The position numbers were made by a program, and so were the translations under genes. From Candidatus Acidiferrales bacterium (GTDB lineage Bacteria > Acidobacteriota > Terriglobia > Acidiferrales > DATBWB01): DNA of 35,561 nt. How positions within the stretch are numbered: position 1 is the first letter of the stretch; every line of letters begins with the position of its first letter. The stretch is from positions 1 to 35,561 of the forward strand of contig DATBWB010000045.1 of NCBI GenBank assembly GCA_036514995.1, in the 5' to 3' direction. A model generated the notes under the pieces. That model did no database searches. It was not told where the DNA came from and saw only the letters and a list, made by a program, of their open reading frames with translations. This document shows positions 14,863-22,334 of this stretch, piece after piece.

Positions 14863-16044
14863 ATGAGCAACCCAGCTACCAACGTCTCCATCGCGCAGGA
14901 CGCCCAACTTTCCAAGCAAGAGGTGCTGCGCTATTCGCGTCATCTCATCATGCCGGAAGTCGGCATGGACGGCCAGCTCAAGCTCAAAAAGGCCAAAGTG
15001 CTCCTGATTGGAGCGGGCGGGCTGGGCGCGCCGCTCGGCCTCTATCTGGCGGCAGCGGGGGTCGGCCGGCTGGGCCTGGTGGACTTTGACGTGGTGGACT
15101 TCACCAACCTCCAGCGCCAGGTCACCTTCGGCACGAGCGACGTCGGCACGCCGAAGCTTGCCGCCGCCCGAGCGCGCCTGGCCGATCTCAACCCGGATAT
15201 TCAGATTGACACCCATGAGACGAAGCTGACCAGCGAGAACGCACTCGAAATCTTTCGCGACTACGACATCATTGTGGACGGCACGGACAATTTTCCGACG
15301 CGCTATCTGGTCAACGACGCCTGCGTGCTGCTCGGCAAACCCAATGTTTACGGCAGCATCTTCCGTTTCGAAGGTCAGGCGACCGTCTTTGCCTGGAACG
15401 GCGGGCCCTGCTATCGCTGCCTCTATCCTGAGCCGCCACCGCCCGGGCTGGTTCCAAGCTGCGCCGAAGGCGGCGTCCTGGGCGTGTTGCCGGGAATTAT
15501 CGGCGCCATCCAGGCGAACGAAACCGTAAAGTTAATTCTGGGCCGGGGTACGCCGCTGGTCGGGCGTTTGCTCCTCTTTGACGCGCTGAACATGAAGTTC
15601 CGCGAACTCAAGCTGCGCAAGAATCCCGATTGCCCGGCTTGCGGCGAGCATCGCACGGTGACCAAGCTGATCGACTACGATGAGTTCTGCGGCATTCGCG
15701 GAGAAGAGTTGCAGCCGGGCGTGCAGGTGCCCGAAATCGATCCGACCGACCTGAAGCGCTGGTACGACGGCGGCAAAGACTTTTACGTGCTCGATGTCCG
15801 CGAGCCGCACGAGGTTCAAATTTGCAAGCTGCCTGGTTCGCACCTCATCCCGTTGGGCGAATTGCCGCGCCGGGTGCACGAACTCGATAGCTCGGTCGAA
15901 ATCGTCGCTCACTGCCGCTCGGGCAAGCGGTCGGCGGAAGCAGTGGACTTCCTTCGCAAGGCCGGGTTCCGAAAAGTGTGGAACCTCAAAGGCGGCATCC
16001 TGGCCTGGTCGGACAAAGTGGATCCTTCCGTCCCCAAGTACTGA
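14863..16044 (+). CDS. moeZ: MoeZ-like sulfur carrier adenylyltransferase/sulfurtransferase
   Basis: 393 aa; ATG 14863 with AGAGGGC upstream. The N-terminal ThiF/MoeB domain (about 18-270) has the ATP loop GAGGLG (50-55), zinc cysteines C183, C186, C257 and C260, and the C200 region PSCAEGG. The C-terminal rhodanese domain (about 295-390) has the active-site loop HCRSGKR with C351. It adenylates the carrier's C-terminal Gly and transfers sulfur to form the thiocarboxylate. This two-domain form is the partner of CysO in actinobacteria. It closes the operon. Could also serve molybdopterin synthesis. Confidence 0.95.
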   Translation: MSNPATNVSIAQDAQLSKQEVLRYSRHLIMPEVGMDGQLKLKKAKVLLIGAGGLGAPLGLYLAAAGVGRLGLVDFDVVDFTNLQRQVTFGTSDVGTPKLAAARARLADLNPDIQIDTHETKLTSENALEIFRDYDIIVDGTDNFPTRYLVNDACVLLGKPNVYGSIFRFEGQATVFAWNGGPCYRCLYPEPPPPGLVPSCAEGGVLGVLPGIIGAIQANETVKLILGRGTPLVGRLLLFDALNMKFRELKLRKNPDCPACGEHRTVTKLIDYDEFCGIRGEELQPGVQVPEIDPTDLKRWYDGGKDFYVLDVREPHEVQICKLPGSHLIPLGELPRRVHELDSSVEIVAHCRSGKRSAEAVDFLRKAGFRKVWNLKGGILAWSDKVDPSVPKY

Positions 16045-16054
16045 CTTCCGGGGC

Positions 16055-16167
16055 TTCAGGTAGGGCCGGTCTTCAGACCGCCCGCCTATAATGAGGGCAA
16101 GCTGAAGCTTGCCCCTACATAACCTCATCGACGTGTCTTCAGGTAGGGGCCGGTCTTCAGACCGCCC
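16055..16167. repeat. Palindrome cluster after the moeZ-like gene
   Basis: Two direct copies of a 29-30-bp unit starting TTCAGGTAGGG (16055-16083 and 16138-16167) each hold CGGTCT-TC-AGACCG (16067-16080, 16151-16164). Between them lies GGGCAAGC-TGAA-GCTTGCCC (16095-16114), identical to the hairpin at 7670-7689. The stretch has no gene. Confidence 0.85.
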
Positions 16168-16259
16168 CGAGTCAGGTCTTTAGGCCTTTTCATTCAGCAT
16201 TCACTCAGGAGTTAGGCTAGAATCCTGGCGCTCGAGCATTTCTGAAGGTGGAGGCTCAA

Positions 16260-17564
16260 GTGAAACGTGCTCTGCTTTTGCTCTGCGCTTTCTGGGTTCT
16301 CTGCTTCTCTGCGGTGGAGGGATGTCAAGCCGCGGACACAAATCCTTACCCATCCCGCCGCCAAAAACTGATGCAGCAACTCGGCGACGGAATCTTTGTC
16401 GCTAAAGGCGGCAGCACGCATTTTTATTATCTGACCGGGGTGGACGAAGCGGAGGCTTGGCTGTTGCTTGCCCCGAAGGGCGTTCGCGTCGAGATCTACC
16501 GGCGTTGGCCGGGGCCGGACTACATCCGCGGCCACGTGGTGCGGGAAATTCTCTTTGCGCCGGGCCGCACTTCCTTGCAGCAGCGCTGGGAAGGAGCCGG
16601 AGCAGGCGCAGCCGACAAGCTCAAGGAAGAGACGGGAGTGGAGCGCGTCTATGATTCAGGCCTCTTTGAAGAAATGCTGACGATGGCATTGCCCTACCAC
16701 TCGACCTTCTGGACGTGCGTGGGAGGGCGTGGCGGAGCGGGAACGGCGGTGCCGCTGCGGGGAACCCTGCCGGCGGATCTCGCCTTGGTCGAAAGTGTCC
16801 GGGCGCGCTTTCCCGGGTTGGCCGTCAAGGACGCAACGGCGGTCGTCACCGAGATGCGTCGCATCAAGGAGGCGGGCGAGCTCGAAATGATGGAAAAAGC
16901 GGTGGACGCCTGGGGCGCGGGTGTTCGGTCGGCGATGAAATCAGCCAGGCCGGGGATGTTTGAATACGAGGTCGAAGCGGCCGCCGTCGGCGAGTTTCGC
17001 CGCCGGGGCGGCAACGCGGCTTCTTCCTGCATTGTCGCCTCCGGCCCTAACGCCGCCATTCTTCATTATCGGGAGAATAGCCGGCGGATCGAGGCGAATG
17101 ATTTAATTCTTCTGGACAGCGCCGATACCACGTACCAGCATTACGCCGCCGACCTCACCCGCACCTTTCCCGCTTCCGGCAAGTTCACGCCGAAACAAAA
17201 GGAACTTTACGAGATTGTGCTCCGGGCGGCCGATGAAGCGATCAAGATGATGCGTCCGGGCGTCAAAATCGAAGACCTTCACACCCGCGCCTATCAGGTC
17301 ATCGAGCAGGCGGGCTACGGCAAGTACTTTGTTCATGGCCTGAGTCATTACATCGGGCTCGACGGCCACGATGTCGGCGACGTTTGGAAACCACTCGAAG
17401 CAGGCAGCGTCATCACCATCGAGCCAGGGATTTACATGCCCGAGGCTGGCCTGGGGATCCGCCTTGAGGATGAGGTGTTGGTGACGGCCGATGGCGCAAG
17501 GCTCCTGAGCGCCGGGGTGCCGCGGACAGTGGAAGAGATTGAGCGATTCATGGCGGCAAAATGA
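16260..17564 (+). CDS. Exported M24B Xaa-Pro aminopeptidase-like protein
   Basis: 434 aa from GTG 16260, chosen because GGAGG lies 5 nt upstream; a GTG at 16248 lacks a site. N-terminal signal peptide (MKRALLLLCAFWVLCFSAVEG), possibly ending at a Cys. Residues 30-170 are the creatinase-like N-domain; residues 200-430 are the pita-bread M24 domain. Metal ligands are D286 and D298 (LLDSADTTYQHYAADLTRTF, one residue longer between the two Asp than usual), H363 (GLSHYIGLDGHD), E388 (ITIEPGIY) and E403 (RLEDEV). It probably removes N-terminal residues before proline in periplasmic peptides. Confidence 0.93.
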   Translation: MKRALLLLCAFWVLCFSAVEGCQAADTNPYPSRRQKLMQQLGDGIFVAKGGSTHFYYLTGVDEAEAWLLLAPKGVRVEIYRRWPGPDYIRGHVVREILFAPGRTSLQQRWEGAGAGAADKLKEETGVERVYDSGLFEEMLTMALPYHSTFWTCVGGRGGAGTAVPLRGTLPADLALVESVRARFPGLAVKDATAVVTEMRRIKEAGELEMMEKAVDAWGAGVRSAMKSARPGMFEYEVEAAAVGEFRRRGGNAASSCIVASGPNAAILHYRENSRRIEANDLILLDSADTTYQHYAADLTRTFPASGKFTPKQKELYEIVLRAADEAIKMMRPGVKIEDLHTRAYQVIEQAGYGKYFVHGLSHYIGLDGHDVGDVWKPLEAGSVITIEPGIYMPEAGLGIRLEDEVLVTADGARLLSAGVPRTVEEIERFMAAK

Positions 17565-17594
17565 GAGGGGCAGCCCGCCACGCCGGGCGGCAAA

Positions 17595-18425
17595 TTACGG
17601 CTTATGGGGGGAAGTTGGGGCCGGCGAGTTGTGCTTCAATCGAGGCGCCCGGTCGCTGATGGGCTGGAGCACCTCCGGCAGGGCGCGAAGCTCGTCCAGG
17701 TCCACCCGGAGCGGGCGGCTCAACGTTACGCGAAACGGCGTGCCTGGCTCGAGCCGAATCTCCGGACCGCGGCTCAGCAAAACTCCAATCAATCCGGCCA
17801 GCGCCCCGGCACCCGCTCCCACGGCTGCGTCTCTTGCCGATTGGCCGGCCACGCTTCCCAGCACGGCGCCTTGCCCGCCGAACGTAGCCACGGTGATCGC
17901 GTCATGAGCTTTGCCGGATTCGCCGGCAATCGTTCCCCCTTCTTTATCGCCGGGATGCTCCGGGCCGGGCGGCTCCAGGCTGGCGCCAAGTTCTAGCGTA
18001 TAGCCATTCGGCAGGCTGACGCGCTCGAGGTGAATCCGCAACTGAGCTTTTCCCCGGACGCGGCCGGGGCGCTTCACTCCGACGAGCGTGCCCCGAACCA
18101 TGCTCTCGGCGGGGATGGCCAACTGCCGGTCGAGTGAATGAACCGGCGCCATGGTCTTGAACGTAACAAAATCGCCCACCCGGGCAGTCCTTGTGGTGAG
18201 CGTATGGGCAAGCGCGACCGGGATGGTCGTCCCGGCGGCAACTTCCAGGTACTTGCCCGCCAAAGGTTCTCTGGGAATGCCGGTGGATTGGATTTGGGCG
18301 GGCTTGCCGGGTGACGGCGTCGCTGGAGCTGGTTTTTCCGGCGATTGGCCGGAGACCGTCGCACAGGCTACAAGCGCGACGGCCAGCCGGGCAGCGAAAC
18401 GTGCAAGTGAATTTGTGCGCCGCAT
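17595..18425 (-). CDS. Hypothetical exported protein with glycine-zipper region
   Basis: 276 aa. Signal peptide (residues 1-26, ending TVSGQ), a Pro-rich linker to about 50, then a strand-rich domain (YLEVAAGTTIPVALAHTLTT ... GDFVTFKTMAPV, LAIPAESMVRGTLVGVKRPG) resembling the beta domain of TrbI/VirB10-like proteins. A Gly/Ala helix AAVGAGAGALAGLIGVLLS (about 203-222) looks like a glycine zipper or membrane insertion. Pro/Lys-rich end. Convergent with the Xaa-Pro peptidase gene (30-bp gap). No role can be named; envelope location is inferred. Start ATG 18425, weak ribosome site. Confidence 0.75.
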   Translation of the reverse strand: MRRTNSLARFAARLAVALVACATVSGQSPEKPAPATPSPGKPAQIQSTGIPREPLAGKYLEVAAGTTIPVALAHTLTTRTARVGDFVTFKTMAPVHSLDRQLAIPAESMVRGTLVGVKRPGRVRGKAQLRIHLERVSLPNGYTLELGASLEPPGPEHPGDKEGGTIAGESGKAHDAITVATFGGQGAVLGSVAGQSARDAAVGAGAGALAGLIGVLLSRGPEIRLEPGTPFRVTLSRPLRVDLDELRALPEVLQPISDRAPRLKHNSPAPTSPHKP

Positions 18426-18514
18426 GGAGTGTCGGTCCTTTGCCCGCTTAAGTGGAGGTCAAGCCACGACCTCTCACCCGGTCCAAATTTTATCACCATC
18501 GCTTGCCAACCGCG

Positions 18515-18622
18515 CCGGTGCCGTTCCAACTCTTTCAGGCTAGGTTTTTCAAGAGCCGCGGGCCAATGGGCAAACTGTCGCTCCAGCTAGCAATCTTGCA
18601 CAAGTAGTTGGAACGGTACTGG
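18515..18622. repeat. MITE-like inverted-repeat element, copy with different interior
   Basis: Left end CCGGTGCCGTTCCAACT (18515-18531) and right end AGTTGGAACGGTACTGG (18606-18622) keep the terminal repeat. The 74-bp interior is unlike that of the copies at 14-121 and 19454-19552. It lies between two divergent genes. Confidence 0.8.
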
Positions 18623-18637
18623 CTTCCGGCATATAGT
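18608..18637 (+). promoter_or_regulatory. Candidate promoter built on the repeat's right end
   Basis: TTGGAA (18608-18613, inside the terminal repeat) and TATAGT (18632-18637) are spaced by 18 bp upstream of the gene at 18662-19450. The -35 box would be donated by the repeat element. Confidence 0.45.
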
Positions 18638-18661
18638 GTTGGCCATGGGAGCGATTTTCAA

Positions 18662-19450
18662 ATGATACGGATCATCGCAAGAGTCTCGATTCTCCTGGCC
18701 ATATCCGCAGCCGGCGGATGCCTGGGCGCGAAAGCCGCTCGAGCTTGGCCGCAGCAAGCCCCGGGCTGCCGTGCCGTATTGCAGCTCCGGGCCGTCTTCC
18801 CGGCGCGCGAGAACACTGCCTTTCTCGCCGGCTGGATCGAAACACCGGGGAAGCGGGCGCATACCCTCATTTTGAAGACAACCGATGGCGGCCGAAACTG
18901 GCGGCAGATTGGGCCGCGCATCGAAGGGAGCGCGCTCGCGACCATCGAATTCATCGGCGATGATACCGGCTGGGCGGCCGGCGAGAAAATCCTGGATAAC
19001 CCGGGCGAGCCTTTTGTCCTGCGGACTACCGATGGGGGGGAAAATTGGGTCAAGGTGGATCTTCCCTCGCCCACGACCTCGCTCGGCACCGTTCGCACCA
19101 TGACCTTCACTGATTCGAAGCACGGCACGGTGGTGGTCGAGCGCCGCGTCGGAATCAGAATCCGGGGCAAGGAACTTGATGCGGAGGTCTTTCTCACCCA
19201 AGACGGGGGCCTTACCTGGAATTTGGCGGATCAGTTTTTCCGGCGGAAGGGCGAAGAGGAGGAGAGAGAATCGGTCGAGGAAATCGAGCGCAGCGGCTGG
19301 AAGATTGTGGAGCTGGAGGACGGGGTCTTCCGGGTGTTGCGCCGCGAGGAGCCCGCGGCGGCGGGCTGGAGCGCGGTGGCCACGCTCGACGCTTCCGGCG
19401 TTGATTTTGATGCGCGCTACCTTTGCGGCGAGGGCGAGAAGGAAGAGTGA
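18662..19450 (+). CDS. Exported protein with BNR/Asp-box repeats (Ycf48-like)
   Basis: 262 aa from ATG 18662 with a signal peptide (MIRIIARVSILLAISAAGG). Three Asp-box motifs, TTDGGRNW, TTDGGENW and TQDGGLTW, mark a beta-propeller like Ycf48/HCF136 and sialidase-type folds. DTGWAAGE and KHGTVVVE between them follow the same repeat pattern. The C-terminal 60 residues are highly charged (EEEERESVEEIERS). Such proteins often assist assembly of membrane complexes or bind at the cell surface; here no partner is evident. The inverted-repeat element at 19454 begins 3 bp after its stop codon. Confidence 0.82.
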   Translation: MIRIIARVSILLAISAAGGCLGAKAARAWPQQAPGCRAVLQLRAVFPARENTAFLAGWIETPGKRAHTLILKTTDGGRNWRQIGPRIEGSALATIEFIGDDTGWAAGEKILDNPGEPFVLRTTDGGENWVKVDLPSPTTSLGTVRTMTFTDSKHGTVVVERRVGIRIRGKELDAEVFLTQDGGLTWNLADQFFRRKGEEEERESVEEIERSGWKIVELEDGVFRVLRREEPAAAGWSAVATLDASGVDFDARYLCGEGEKEE

Positions 19451-19453
19451 CAG

Positions 19454-19552
19454 CTAGTGCCGTTCCAACTTAATGAGCCTATACATCTATGATCAATAAA
19501 GCATGCCGTGTGACTTGCGCAAAATAGCCCCAAATAGTTGGAACGGCACTAG
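19454..19552. repeat. MITE-like inverted-repeat element, best-preserved copy (99 bp)
   Basis: Perfect 17-bp terminal inverted repeats CTAGTGCCGTTCCAACT (19454-19470) and AGTTGGAACGGCACTAG (19536-19552). The interior contains TAATGAGCCTATACATC, ATGATCAATAAAGCATGCCG and AAAATAGCCCCAAAT. It is the reverse complement of the copy at 14-121. No coding capacity. Its position just after a stop codon would let the long stem fold in the mRNA. Confidence 0.9.
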
Positions 19553-19608
19553 TGAGCAGACTGCTCGTTTCGAGAAGAAACAGTGGCCTTTCCCATCACC
19601 TCCCCCAG

Positions 19609-19671
19609 CCCCGAGGCTCCTGCCTCGGGGAGTCCGCTCCTCGCATATCCCCCCGGGCAGGTGCCTGGGGG
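19609..19671. repeat. Pair of GC-rich hairpins
   Basis: CCCCGAGGC-TCCT-GCCTCGGGG (19609-19630), 9-bp perfect stem. CCCCCGGGC-AGGT-GCCTGGGGG (19650-19671), 9-bp stem with one G-T pair. The second recurs at 28726-28747. The region 19553-19745 has no gene. Confidence 0.8.
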
Positions 19672-19745
19672 CTCAGCGCGCGAGCCTCGAACTTCTCACA
19701 CCGACTCTGAAGGGGAGCCCCGCGGACGGCCAGAGAAAGGCAAAC

Positions 19746-20213
19746 CTACTTCAGCTTGGCCAGCTCGGCTGTCAATTCCGCATTGGCGCGTTGCTGCGGG
19801 ATGTCATACAGTTTGACGTAGCGGACCACGCCCTGTTTGTCAATGATGACGGTGGCGCGGTTGGTGATGCCTTTGTCGGCCAGGTAGAGGCCGAACTTTT
19901 CAGCGGCAGCGCCTTTCGGGTGAAAGTCGGCCAGCAACGGGTAGTTGATTTTCAGATGCTCGGCAAAGGCCTTGTGCGCCCAGACGCTGTCCACACTGAT
20001 GCCGAGCACCTGGGCGTCGAGTCCGTCAAAATCTTTGAGGTCGCTGGTGAAACAGGCGTGCTCCTTGCTGCACACCGGCGAAAAATCGAGCGGGTAGAAG
20101 GCCAGCACGACGTTGCGCTTGCCGCGAAAGCTCGATAGGGTGACATCCTGCTGGTTTTGATCCTTCAGCGTGAAATCGGGCGCTGGTTGCCCAACACCAA
20201 TCGGACTTGCCAT
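19746..20213 (-). CDS. AhpC/TSA-type peroxiredoxin
   Basis: 155 aa; ATG 20213 with GGAGGG 5 nt upstream. Thioredoxin fold with the peroxidatic Cys C48 in YPLDFSPVCSKEHACF; C54 may resolve it. Other conserved parts are APDFTLKDQNQQDVTLSSF, GISVDSVWAHKAFAE, PLLADFHPKG and ATVIIDKQGVVRYV. It reduces peroxides using thiol donors in the cytoplasm. It is closest in pattern to the AhpE/Bcp group. A palindromic candidate operator lies upstream (20234-20251). Confidence 0.93.
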   Translation of the reverse strand: MASPIGVGQPAPDFTLKDQNQQDVTLSSFRGKRNVVLAFYPLDFSPVCSKEHACFTSDLKDFDGLDAQVLGISVDSVWAHKAFAEHLKINYPLLADFHPKGAAAEKFGLYLADKGITNRATVIIDKQGVVRYVKLYDIPQQRANAELTAELAKLK

Positions 20214-20233
20214 GGTCCCTCCGGAAGTGTGAA

Positions 20234-20251
20234 TTAGAGTTCAAGAACTAA
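20234..20251 (-). promoter_or_regulatory. Possible operator upstream of the peroxiredoxin gene
   Basis: TTAGAGTTCAAGAACTAA holds the 12-bp palindrome AGTTC-AA-GAACT and TTAG/CTAA ends. A minus-strand TATACT (20268-20273) lies just upstream, so the palindrome would fall near or just after the start of transcription. It does not fit the PerR-box spacing well. Confidence 0.3.
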
Positions 20252-20377
20252 CGTTGCGGAAACAAATAGTATAGCGGAAAGCGGTGCACGCGGACATGCC
20301 GGAACCAGAGTTTGCTTGACCGCGTCTCCCTGCGCTCCCTAGAATGGAAGCGTTGCGCCGCTACGCGTATTTCTGAA

Positions 20378-20485
20378 CTAGTGCCGTTCCAACTTATTGT
20401 GCCTAGCCCAGCGGCGGAAACCGCTGGGCTGAACAGACGGAACAACATTGCGCTTCCGTTCGGCCCACGGGCTTCTGCCCGTGGG
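20378..20485. repeat. Truncated inverted-repeat element joined to two hairpins
   Basis: CTAGTGCCGTTCCAACT (20378-20394) and the next 11 bp match the left end of the copy at 19454. Similarity then stops at AGCCCAGCGG-CGGAAA-CCGCTGGGCT (20405-20430, 10-bp stem), followed by CCCACGGGC-TTCT-GCCCGTGGG (20464-20485, 9-bp stem). The right end of the element is missing. No gene in 20214-20555. Confidence 0.75.
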
Positions 20486-20555
20486 AGGGATGACAGGAAA
20501 GAACATGGTTTCAGCACGGTGCGGGTGGATATTCATCGTAAGCAGGAGGTGAGCT

Positions 20556-20942
20556 ATGGCCATGCAGGAACTCACGGTTTGGGGTGTCAACCGTCCCGGT
20601 AACCTGGCTAAAATCTGCTCGGCATTGGCGAGACATAAGATCAACATCTCCGGTTTTTATGCTTCGGACGCGAAAGGCCGCAGCGCCGTGCGCCTGCTGC
20701 TCAAACAGGCGAACAAGGCGAAGGCCGTTTTGCGAAGAGAGGGATTTCAGGCGGAAGTAACTCCAGCGCTGGTTCTCAATCTGGCGGACCGGCCGGGCGC
20801 TCTGGCCAGGGCCGCCGCGAAGCTGGCCCGAGATCGCGTGAACATCAACTACGGCTACACTACCGTCTCCGGCGGGGCGAAACGAGCCACCATCGTGCTT
20901 GGGGTCAAAAATCCAGCGCGCGCTCGCCGATCCTTGCGATAG
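20556..20942 (+). CDS. Tandem ACT-domain protein, 128 aa
   Basis: ATG 20556 preceded by AGGAGGTGA, a near-perfect ribosome site. Residues 3-60 and 66-122 each have the ACT pattern: LTVWGVNRPGNLAKICSALA...INISGFYASD, and LVLNLADRPGALARAAAKLA...VNINYGYTT. The RPGNLA/RPGALA turn is the usual amino-acid binding loop. With no enzyme domain attached it is likely a small-molecule sensor or a regulatory partner of another protein, as in the stand-alone ACT proteins next to amino-acid genes. The gene at 20970 may be co-transcribed. Confidence 0.88.
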   Translation: MAMQELTVWGVNRPGNLAKICSALARHKINISGFYASDAKGRSAVRLLLKQANKAKAVLRREGFQAEVTPALVLNLADRPGALARAAAKLARDRVNINYGYTTVSGGAKRATIVLGVKNPARARRSLR

Positions 20943-20969
20943 GATGCACCGAAAGAGAGTGCCCGTGTC

Positions 20970-21215
20970 ATGGAATTGCGCCCACTGGTGGATCACTATC
21001 TGAAGTTGGCAGGCGAATTTGGCCGGCCGGTGGCTCTCGAGCGGTTCGGGCTCTCCCGGGAAGAGACGGAGCGGCTGTTTTCGGCCTGGGACGAGGACTA
21101 CCTCATCAGCCGGTTTCTGCGTTTGAGTCGCGAGGCTGGCGCCGTCGAATTCAACATCAACGGTTTTCCCTATACCCACATCGCATTTGAAGGCGGGGTG
21201 GTCAAAATCCTCTAG
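20970..21215 (+). CDS. Hypothetical protein, 81 aa
   Basis: ATG 20970, 27 bp after the ACT gene. It reads as a compact alpha/beta domain: LVDHYLKLAGEFGRPVAL, RFGLSREETERLFSAWDEDY, then strands AGAVEFNINGFPYTHIAFE. The DEDYLISRFLRLSRE segment is helical. No signal peptide or known motif. Composition is protein-like throughout, so the gene is probably real. Possibly works with the ACT protein, by position only. Confidence 0.7.
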   Translation: MELRPLVDHYLKLAGEFGRPVALERFGLSREETERLFSAWDEDYLISRFLRLSREAGAVEFNINGFPYTHIAFEGGVVKIL

Positions 21216-21758
21216 CGCAAACTGTTTCAGGACTGCCGCTGACCGTGAACGCGCGAAAGAGCGACGGGACAGGAGGCAGGTTCTGAGGTTCGCGTCCCAC
21301 GATAGCCCAGCCGCCTACGTTGGTTCGGCCGGCTTTTGTGTGAAATGCTGTGCGTAAAGCCCCAGCGGTGGTGGCGTGGTGCGCGAAAGCAACACTTTTG
21401 CGCCTCCAGAACCCCTGGCTGCTAAGACTCTTTTGTTTCCATAACTCCTTATTTTCCAAAGTATTACCTCCACGCCAAGCTTATCGAAACGTGTGGCTCA
21501 CGGCTTGCCCTTCATGAGGACGACTTGCTGTAGGCCGAGCCAGAAACCTCGAACCATGCGGCTCGGGGTTGAAAACGGCCAACAGGGAATGCAGTGAGAG
21601 CGCCCATCTTGCATTTCGCTGATTCCGCCGGCCCCGATGTAATCGGGGCCAGCCGAACCCAGTTCATCGTCCCTCTCCGTCTTCATCACCTTGTTAATTC
21701 TGTTTTTTCCTTGGGTCCCGCAGAGTGGGATGGCGTGAGAAGGTACAGGAGGCAATCC
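21216..21758. other. Long intergenic region before the respiratory cluster
   Basis: No convincing gene in 540 bp. The minus-strand frame 21202-21459 gives an unstructured, Arg/Ala-rich translation and uses a TTG start. A palindrome lies at 21630-21650. I could not find a clear -35/-10 pair for the downstream operon. GTTAATTCTGTTTTTTCC (about 21694-21711) is the only AT-rich stretch. Confidence 0.45.
21630..21650. repeat. Palindrome GGCCCCGAT-GTA-ATCGGGGCC
   Basis: A 9-bp perfect stem with a 3-nt loop in the leader of the respiratory cluster. It shares its arms with the in-gene palindrome at 5164-5182. Confidence 0.8.
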
Positions 21759-22334
21759 ATGAAGGCTTTTCTCGCGGCATTCACACTTTCGCTCGCTCTT
21801 TTGAGCCTGACCACCACTGGGAGAACCGCCGAGCACCCCTACGTCGGCTCGAAAAAATGCAAGGTCTGCCACCTCCCCCAGCATAAGTCGTGGGAGCAGA
21901 CCAAAATGGCCAACGCCTTCGCTCTCCTGAAAGCCGGAGAGAGAGCGGAGGCGAAGAAGAAGGCGGGCCTGGACCCGAACAAGGATTACACAACAGATAA
22001 AACGTGCCTGCCCTGCCATGTTACCGGCTATGGCAAGCCGGGCGGGTTCAAGAGTATCGAAGAAACACCGGATTTGGCCGGGGTTGGCTGCGAGATGTGC
22101 CACGGCGCCGGAGGCGACTATATCAAGACCGGGCTGATGACTCTGCAGAACAAGGAGTACAAGCGAGCCGACCTTGTGGCGGCCGGCATGGTCGTTCCCA
22201 AGGCGGAAACGTGCACCACCGTGTGCCACAACGCCAAGAGCCCTTTTGTGGGGAAGGGCTACGTTTTCGACTGGAAGACGCGCAAGGATGAGGGGACGCA
22301 CACCCACTTGCCTTTGAAGTACAGCCATGAGTGA
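21759..22334 (+). CDS. Tetraheme-type periplasmic cytochrome c (c554-like)
   Basis: 191 aa; ATG 21759 with AGGAGG 6 nt upstream. Signal peptide of about 24 residues ending GRTA. Heme sites: CKVCH (34-38), CLPCH (83-87), CEMCH (111-115) and a fourth written CTTVCH (152-157), which has three residues between the cysteines in place of two. The spacing and HPYVGSKKCKVCH start resemble the cytochrome c554 / cytochrome P460-associated multiheme family. Its end overlaps the next gene by 8 bp, so it is translationally coupled to the flavoprotein and likely exchanges electrons with the bc-type complex. Confidence 0.9.
   Translation: MKAFLAAFTLSLALLSLTTTGRTAEHPYVGSKKCKVCHLPQHKSWEQTKMANAFALLKAGERAEAKKKAGLDPNKDYTTDKTCLPCHVTGYGKPGGFKSIEETPDLAGVGCEMCHGAGGDYIKTGLMTLQNKEYKRADLVAAGMVVPKAETCTTVCHNAKSPFVGKGYVFDWKTRKDEGTHTHLPLKYSHE

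Noticed and set aside
17565-17594. Terminator between the Xaa-Pro peptidase and the convergent gene
   Set aside because: GCCCG/CGGGC is only a 5-bp stem with no T-run; too weak to call.
21202-21459. 85-aa minus-strand open frame
   Set aside because: TTG start; the good AAGGAG site nearby would serve an ATG in another frame that stops after six codons; translation looks unstructured.
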